Notes under the pieces: model-generated | Database searches by the model: none | Told to the model about the DNA's origin: nothing | Seen by the model: only the letters and a program-made list of their open reading frames with translations | Translations under genes and position numbers: made by a program | From: Prevotellaceae bacterium | Lineage (GTDB): Bacteria; Bacteroidota; Bacteroidia; Bacteroidales; UBA932 | DNA: 10,167 nucleotides | Direction: 5' to 3' | Assembly (NCBI GenBank): GCA_031259805.1 | Contig: JAIRKX010000141.1 | Coordinates: forward strand, 1-10,167 | Part shown: in pieces, positions 5,740 to 10,167 of the stretch | Numbering within the stretch: the stretch's first letter is position 1 | How the letters are laid out: every line of letters starts with the position of its first letter

Positions 5740-6202
5740 GCCGTTGACAAAGGTACAAAAAATATTATTGCTAACTATCTGTCTTCTTTTTTGCACTGCC
5801 TGCGGAAAAGAGGAAACCGACTCGCCGTTGCCATTCGTAACGGTCGATGTCATGTTTAACCTGAATGTACCGCCGTATAATATTCCCCTGCAATTATGGC
5901 CGGCGGCGATGAAAATGCCTCAGCAATATATCGGGTATAATGGGAATGGACTTTTTCTGGTACGGCAATCGGAAGACTACTTTCAGGCTTACGACGCCAC
6001 ATGTACCCGCAATATAAACCATCACATCGCGGCGCTGCAATTAGACGATTTCGATATTATTGCCCACTGTCCGCATACCGGATGCGGCGCACAATATAAT
6101 CTCATAAGCGGCGGCTACGAAACCGCCGGGCAATTCCGCCTGCAGGAATACCGCGTAACATACAACCCGGGAGCTAAAACAGGACGTATTACAAATCGTT
6201 AA
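5738..6202 (+). CDS. Rieske-like lipoprotein, probably surface-exposed, unknown function
   Basis: This 154-residue protein begins with a type II signal peptide ending CTAC, with Cys22 as the lipid-modified residue. The next residues (GKEE) fit the K-(D/E)2 lipoprotein export signal described for Bacteroidetes, which would place it on the cell surface. The C-terminal half resembles the Rieske-like lipoproteins common in this phylum: CPHTGCGAQYNLISGG (111-126) occupies the place of the second Rieske ligand loop, followed by a short beta-rich end (RLQEYRVTYN). The usual CxH and CxxH pairs are not intact: the first site reads C89-T-R91 and the second C111-P-H113-T114. A normal 2Fe-2S cluster is therefore doubtful, although Cys89, Cys111, Cys116 and nearby histidines could bind another metal. 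Its ATG shares two bases with the divergent minus-strand start codon. The fold assignment is moderate; no role is known. Confidence 0.75.
   Translation: MPLTKVQKILLLTICLLFCTACGKEETDSPLPFVTVDVMFNLNVPPYNIPLQLWPAAMKMPQQYIGYNGNGLFLVRQSEDYFQAYDATCTRNINHHIAALQLDDFDIIAHCPHTGCGAQYNLISGGYETAGQFRLQEYRVTYNPGAKTGRITNR
5748..5755 (-). promoter_or_regulatory. Candidate Bacteroidetes -7 box for the minus-strand lipoprotein operon
   Basis: On the minus strand these bases read TACCTTTG, an exact TAnnTTTG match, 8 bp before the ATG at 5739. The transcript would start at or within a few bases of the start codon. No convincing -33 TTG is seen. The box overlaps codons 4-6 of the divergent plus-strand gene. Confidence 0.55.
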
Positions 6203-6227
6203 ATAGAAAATCTCAAAATCACCAAAT

Positions 6228-6806
6228 ATGGAAAAAAGTGTAAAAGGTACTTGTACCGAACAGAATTTACTAAAAGCATTTGCCGGCGAATCGCAGGCGC
6301 GTATGCGTTATCAATTGTTTGCGAAGCAGGCAAAAAAAGAAGGCTTTGAACAAATCGCCGTATTGTTTGAAGAAACGGCGAATGAAGAAAAACGCCATGC
6401 CACCGAATTTTTCAGGTTGCTCGAAGGCGGGCCGGTAGAAATCACGGCGACCTACCCGGCAGGGTCGGTAGGCACGACGGCCGAGAACCTGTTAGCTGCT
6501 GCCGACGGCGAACAGGAAGAATGGGATGTCCTCTACCGCGAATTTGCAGCCGTAGCGCGGGACGAAGGATTTCCGCATATCGCCGTTAAGTTTAATTTAG
6601 TCGCCACGGTCGAGAAACGCCACGAAGCACGCTACCGCAAACTGTTACAAAATGTGGAAGCCGAACAGGTATTCAAACGTCCCGAACGGCAAAAATGGCA
6701 TTGCCGCGAATGCGGGTATGTCCACGAAGGCACCGGCGCCCCGGCAAAATGCCCGCTGTGCTCCCACCCGATGGCCTATTACGAACTGTTAGCGGAAAAT
6801 TTCTAA
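6228..6806 (+). CDS. rbr: Rubrerythrin (peroxidase)
   Basis: This 192-residue protein is a full-length rubrerythrin. It reduces hydrogen peroxide to water in the cytoplasm, protecting an anaerobe against oxidative stress. The N-terminal four-helix ferritin-like domain carries the di-iron ligands: Glu21 (GES), Glu54 and His57 in EEKRH, Glu95 and Glu98, then Glu129 and His132 in TVEKRH. The C-terminal rubredoxin domain holds four iron-binding cysteines, Cys159 and Cys162 (HCRECGY) and Cys175 and Cys178 (CPLC), which pass electrons to the di-iron centre. All expected ligands are present. The ATG at 6228 gives MEKSVKGT, a normal family start. It lies 25 bp after the lipoprotein gene and may share its transcript; I see no promoter box of its own. 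Confidence 0.97.
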   Translation: MEKSVKGTCTEQNLLKAFAGESQARMRYQLFAKQAKKEGFEQIAVLFEETANEEKRHATEFFRLLEGGPVEITATYPAGSVGTTAENLLAAADGEQEEWDVLYREFAAVARDEGFPHIAVKFNLVATVEKRHEARYRKLLQNVEAEQVFKRPERQKWHCRECGYVHEGTGAPAKCPLCSHPMAYYELLAENF

Positions 6807-6817
6807 TTGGGATACAA

Positions 6818-6848
6818 GGTACAGGATTGCGGCAGGCGACCCTGTACC
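6818..6848 (+). terminator. Hairpin between rubrerythrin and holB
   Basis: GGTACAGG at 6818-6825 pairs perfectly with CCTGTACC at 6841-6848 around a 15-nt loop. It follows the rubrerythrin stop by 11 bp and ends 14 bp before the holB ATG. There is no T-run after it, so it is not a classical intrinsic terminator. It could act on mRNA stability, or on holB translation since it sits close to that start. Confidence 0.35.
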
Positions 6849-6862
6849 CTTCACCCTGAATC

Positions 6863-7996
6863 ATGTTATTTAAATCAGTTATCGGACAAGACGAGTTGAA
6901 ACAACAACTGCGGCAGGCGGTACAGGAAGGCCGTACCGCTCATGCGCAGTTATTCTGGGGGAATAGCGGCTATGGCTCGTTGCCGCTGGCGCTGGCCCTG
7001 GCGCAATATATCAATTGCACGAACCGTACCGGCGACGATGCGTGCGGTTGCTGCCCCTCGTGCCATAAAATGCAGAAACTGATTCATCCCGACCTGCATT
7101 TTGCTGTGCCGGTCAACAGTACGAAGAAAGTGCCGGACAAGGAAAAACCGGTTACCGACCATTTTTTAGCCCGGTGGCGCGAGGCTGTACTCGCCAACCC
7201 ATACCTGAACGAACAGGAATGGTATGAGGCCATTGATATCGAAAACAAACAAGGCAACATCAGTGTCAACGAAGCCGCGCGGATTATGGAAAAACTGCAT
7301 TTCAAACCCTTCGAGGCCGAATATAAGGTGATGATCATCTGGCTGCCCGAGCGGATGAACATGCAAACCTCCAACCGGCTGTTGAAACTCATCGAAGAAC
7401 CGCCGACAAAAACCCTGTTCTTTCTGGTAAGTGAAGACACGACACGGATTATTAAAACCATTCAATCGCGGGCGCAACCGGTGTATGTGCCGCCGATAGA
7501 CGAAGAGGCTTTGGTCAAAATCAAAATGGAACGGGACGGCGTGCCCGAAACGCAGGCGCGGAAGCAAGCGCGGGCAGCCGCCGGAAGCTACAGTAAACTC
7601 TTGTCGGGCACGGCAAACGACGCCGACACAACGGAGTACTTTGCATCGTTCACGTCGTTGATGCGGCTGGCTTATATCGTCGACGGAATGGCTTTGATGG
7701 CATGGGCCGAAGAGTTGGCGAAAACAGGCCGCGAATACCAAAAATCATTTTTAACCTATGCCGAACAACTATTGCGCGAAAGTTTTATGAACAACCGCCA
7801 AGTGCCGGAAGTAACCTACCTCTTAGGCGATGAAGCGGCATTTGTCCAAAAATTCTCCCCCTATGTCAACGAACGTAATGTGGAGGCTATTTACAATACT
7901 TTCAACCTCGCCACGATGCATCTGGCGCAAAACGGCAACGTCAAAATCATCTTTACCGACATGGCTATGCAGTTGGCACAATGGGTTAGGGCGTAA
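6863..7996 (+). CDS. holB: DNA polymerase III, delta-prime subunit of the clamp loader
   Basis: This 377-residue AAA+ protein is the stator subunit that, with delta and tau/gamma, loads the sliding clamp onto primed DNA. The N-terminus (FKSVIGQDELKQQLRQAV) is typical. The Walker A position reads GNSGYGSL (33-40), without the lysine needed to bind ATP, as expected for delta-prime. The zinc module has Cys52, Cys61, Cys64 and Cys67 with spacing C-x8-C-x2-C-x2-C, the same pattern as in the E. coli protein. SNRLLKLIEEPP followed by a LFFLVSED strand and QSRAQ, the usual place of the SRC motif, completes the AAA+ core. The C-terminal third is the helical oligomerisation domain. It is about 40 residues longer than the E. 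coli protein, as is usual in Bacteroidetes. It is an ordinary housekeeping gene downstream of rubrerythrin with no obvious functional link. Confidence 0.95.
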   Translation: MLFKSVIGQDELKQQLRQAVQEGRTAHAQLFWGNSGYGSLPLALALAQYINCTNRTGDDACGCCPSCHKMQKLIHPDLHFAVPVNSTKKVPDKEKPVTDHFLARWREAVLANPYLNEQEWYEAIDIENKQGNISVNEAARIMEKLHFKPFEAEYKVMIIWLPERMNMQTSNRLLKLIEEPPTKTLFFLVSEDTTRIIKTIQSRAQPVYVPPIDEEALVKIKMERDGVPETQARKQARAAAGSYSKLLSGTANDADTTEYFASFTSLMRLAYIVDGMALMAWAEELAKTGREYQKSFLTYAEQLLRESFMNNRQVPEVTYLLGDEAAFVQKFSPYVNERNVEAIYNTFNLATMHLAQNGNVKIIFTDMAMQLAQWVRA

Positions 7997-8002
7997 AGCA
8001 TA

Positions 8003-8058
8003 AAGCGTGAGACCTGCCTGTGAGGCAATAGTCAATGGATACGGGACGCCTTACGCTT
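8003..8058 (+). terminator. Inverted repeat after holB
   Basis: AAGCGTGAG at 8003-8011 pairs with CTTACGCTT at 8050-8058 with one G-T pair, around a 38-nt loop that holds a smaller dyad (gcctg/aggc near 8014-8026). It begins 7 bp after the holB stop. No T-run follows. It may mark the end of the holB transcript, but the loop is long. Confidence 0.25.
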
Positions 8059-8083
8059 CACTCAGCAACTCAATAATTTTATG

Positions 8084-8091
8084 TACTTTTG
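8084..8091 (+). promoter_or_regulatory. Candidate Bacteroidetes -7 box for the YfhO-like gene
   Basis: TACTTTTG matches TAnnTTTG exactly, 15 bp before the ATG at 8107, and lies in an A/T-rich stretch after the holB inverted repeat. No TTG -33 element is obvious. Its place suggests that the membrane protein gene has its own promoter. Confidence 0.6.
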
Positions 8092-8106
8092 TAAAAAATA
8101 AATCAA

Positions 8107-10167
8107 ATGAAAGATATCATCCGACAATTTTGGCCATATTTGGCGGCAGTGGCCATTTTTCTGGTTATTGCTGCAGGTTACTTTACGCCGGCTGTTTTTG
8201 AAGATAAGGTATTGCATCAAATGGATATCCGAAAAGGGTCGGGCATGGGACAGGACATCGGACGCCACGCGCAGGAAAACGACGGCGAACGCAGCCTCTG
8301 GGCAAGCCGCATGTTCGCCGGTATGCCGGCCTTTCAAATTGCACCATCGTACGAATCGACCTCGACGCTGAAAACCTTGCGGCGCACCTTTGAAGGATGG
8401 TTGCCCTCGCCGGTCAACCATTTATTCGCCTACATGCTGGGATTCTTTATCCTGCTGTGTGCGCTGAAGGTCCATCCGTGGACGGCCATTATCGGCGCTA
8501 TTGCGTATGCCTTTTCATCGTATTTTGTAATTATTATCGAAGCGGGACATATCTGGAAAGTGAATGCGCTAACGCTCATCCCGCCGACGCTGGCCGGCAT
8601 TATTTGGGCGTATCGGGGAAAATACCTGTTGGGCGGTATAGTTACGGCGCTGTTCTTCGCTCTGCAATTAGCCGCGAACCATATTCAAATGACCTATTAC
8701 TCGCTCCTTTTTGTCGGGCTGCTGGTGATTGGCCGGTTCATTCATGATGTCCGGCAAAAACAGTGGCTGCCATTCCTGAAAGCCAGCGTCGTATTGTTGA
8801 TTGCCGGTGCGGTGGGGTTTGGCGCTAATGCGACCAATATGATACTGTCGCAAAAACACGCCGAACAAACCATTCGCGGAAAATCGGAACTCACCGACCA
8901 TACCGGCAATAAAACCAGTGGCCTCGACCGCGACTATGCGACGCAGTGGAGCTATGGCATCGGCGAAACGTTTACGCTGCTTATTCCCGATGCCAAAGGC
9001 GGTGCGTCGGGGAGCATGGGCGCTTATCACGCTAAAGCCATCCAAAAAGCCGGCAACAATAAGGAAATCCAAACGGCCGTATCTCAAAAGTTTGACAGCT
9101 ACTGGGGCAACCAGCCCTTTACGGCAGGGGCGACCTACGTGGGAGCATTTATTCTATGTCTGTTTATATTTGGCCTGTTTGTCGTGAAGGGCTATCTGAA
9201 ATGGGCGTTACTGGCTGGTACGCTGGCGTCTGTTGCCCTGGCATGGGGGCATAATTTCATGCCGCTTACCGACCTGTTCCTCGACTATTTCCCACTGTAT
9301 AACAAATTCCGGGCGGTATCGTCTATTCTGGTCGTAGCGGAATTATGTATTCCCGTGCTGGCCGTGCTGGCATTGGCTAAAATAGTAGACAATCCCCGTT
9401 TAATACGGGAACGGCAGAACGCCTTCTTTGCCAGCATCGGGTTTACCGCCGGCATTACACTGCTATTTATCATGGCGCCGAGAATCTTTTTTAGCTTCCT
9501 TAGCGAAAACGAATTAACCACTTATGCACAATACCTCCGCAACCCGTCCTATGCCGGCCTGTTCGATACGCTGGAAGACGTGCGCGTAGCCGTTTTCCGT
9601 GCCGACGCATGGCGCAGCATCGTTATTATTCTAATCGGCGCGGGACTGCTGTGGCTGTACAGCGCAAAGAAAATAAAACAACCGCTGCTCATTGGCGCGC
9701 TGGCGGCGCTGGTGCTGTTCGATCTGGCCAATGTCGACAAACGCTACCTGAACAACGACGACTTTAAGCCGAAAACCGCCACCCAAACAGCATGGGAAAT
9801 GACGCCGGCCGACCGGCAAATTCTTGAAGACACCGACCCGAACTACCGCGTATTCAGCCTGGACGTATCACCATTTAATGACGCCAGCGTATCGTATTAT
9901 CATAAATCCATCGGCGGTTACCACGGGGCAAAACTGCGCCGTTATCAGGAATTGATAGACCGCTACCTGAGCAAAATGAATATGAATGTGCTGAATATGC
10001 TCAATACGCGCTACTTTATTGTGCCCGACAGGGAAAATAACAGTGTCCCGCCACGTGTACAACGCAATCCCGGCGCGTTGGGTTATGCATGGTTTATCGA
10101 CAGTTTGCAAGTGGTACAAAATGCCGATGAAGAAATAGCCGCATTAGAAACGCTCAATCTTGCCACC
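8107..10167 (+). CDS. YfhO-family polytopic membrane protein (partial, runs off the window)
   Basis: The frame from the ATG at 8107 stays open for 687 codons to the last base of the window, so the C-terminus is missing; Bacteroidetes members are roughly 800 residues or more. An N-terminal membrane helix (about 9-26) is followed by an extracytoplasmic stretch with FAGMPAFQIAPSY (70-82). About eleven further hydrophobic segments follow, around 104-120, 125-144, 159-190, 195-211, 223-240, 344-361, 366-382, 407-424, 437-456, 503-519 and 524-541. Then comes a soluble region with the conserved GGYHGAKLRRYQELIDRYLS (603-622). MYxNKFRAVSS-like residues at 399-406 (NKFRAVSS) are also a family hallmark. 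YfhO relatives are GT-C-like membrane proteins tied to envelope or teichoic-acid glycosylation in Firmicutes. In Bacteroidetes the substrate is unknown, and I infer only a cell-envelope, possibly glycosyl-transfer, role. Confidence 0.9.
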   Translation, partial: MKDIIRQFWPYLAAVAIFLVIAAGYFTPAVFEDKVLHQMDIRKGSGMGQDIGRHAQENDGERSLWASRMFAGMPAFQIAPSYESTSTLKTLRRTFEGWLPSPVNHLFAYMLGFFILLCALKVHPWTAIIGAIAYAFSSYFVIIIEAGHIWKVNALTLIPPTLAGIIWAYRGKYLLGGIVTALFFALQLAANHIQMTYYSLLFVGLLVIGRFIHDVRQKQWLPFLKASVVLLIAGAVGFGANATNMILSQKHAEQTIRGKSELTDHTGNKTSGLDRDYATQWSYGIGETFTLLIPDAKGGASGSMGAYHAKAIQKAGNNKEIQTAVSQKFDSYWGNQPFTAGATYVGAFILCLFIFGLFVVKGYLKWALLAGTLASVALAWGHNFMPLTDLFLDYFPLYNKFRAVSSILVVAELCIPVLAVLALAKIVDNPRLIRERQNAFFASIGFTAGITLLFIMAPRIFFSFLSENELTTYAQYLRNPSYAGLFDTLEDVRVAVFRADAWRSIVIILIGAGLLWLYSAKKIKQPLLIGALAALVLFDLANVDKRYLNNDDFKPKTATQTAWEMTPADRQILEDTDPNYRVFSLDVSPFNDASVSYYHKSIGGYHGAKLRRYQELIDRYLSKMNMNVLNMLNTRYFIVPDRENNSVPPRVQRNPGALGYAWFIDSLQVVQNADEEIAALETLNLAT

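Overview
The window is chromosomal DNA of an anaerobic Bacteroidetes, most likely Bacteroidales. This rests on promoter-like TAnnTTTG boxes, the near absence of Shine-Dalgarno sequences, several typical Bacteroidetes lipoprotein and membrane families, a rubrerythrin, and a lysine-fermentation gene set of the kind known from Porphyromonas and Fusobacterium.

Layout. Positions 1-189 are a tandem array of nine 21-bp units, followed by a gene-free leader of about 116 bp. Positions 306-4499 are a co-directional block for fermenting lysine: a P-loop protein matching KamB (proposed reactivase subunit), KamD and KamE (alpha and beta subunits of adenosylcobalamin/PLP lysine 5,6-aminomutase), and a beta subunit of an acetoacetate/butyrate-type CoA-transferase. 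A 39-codon reading frame lies between kamD and kamE and overlaps the kamE start as ATGA. The other expected pathway genes (kamA, kamC, kdd, kce, kal, atoD) are not in the window. Positions 4500-4942 hold no gene but contain five 42-bp repeats, each with an internal inverted repeat. The kam block is therefore bracketed by two unrelated tandem arrays.

Positions 4943-6202 hold a divergent locus. On the minus strand are a Lys/Glu-rich lipoprotein and a one-helix membrane protein, joined by a TAATG stop/start. On the plus strand is a lipoprotein resembling the Rieske-like lipoproteins of Bacteroidetes. The two lipoprotein genes start on overlapping codons, and each has a TAnnTTTG box inside the other gene.

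Positions 6228-6806 encode rubrerythrin (peroxide defence), 6863-7996 the DNA polymerase III delta-prime subunit, and 8107 to the window end a large YfhO-like polytopic membrane protein cut off by the window edge.

The most unusual items are the small frame coupled to kamE, the divergent promoter/start overlap, and the two repeat arrays. No unmistakably new system is visible. The core genes are recognisable families.
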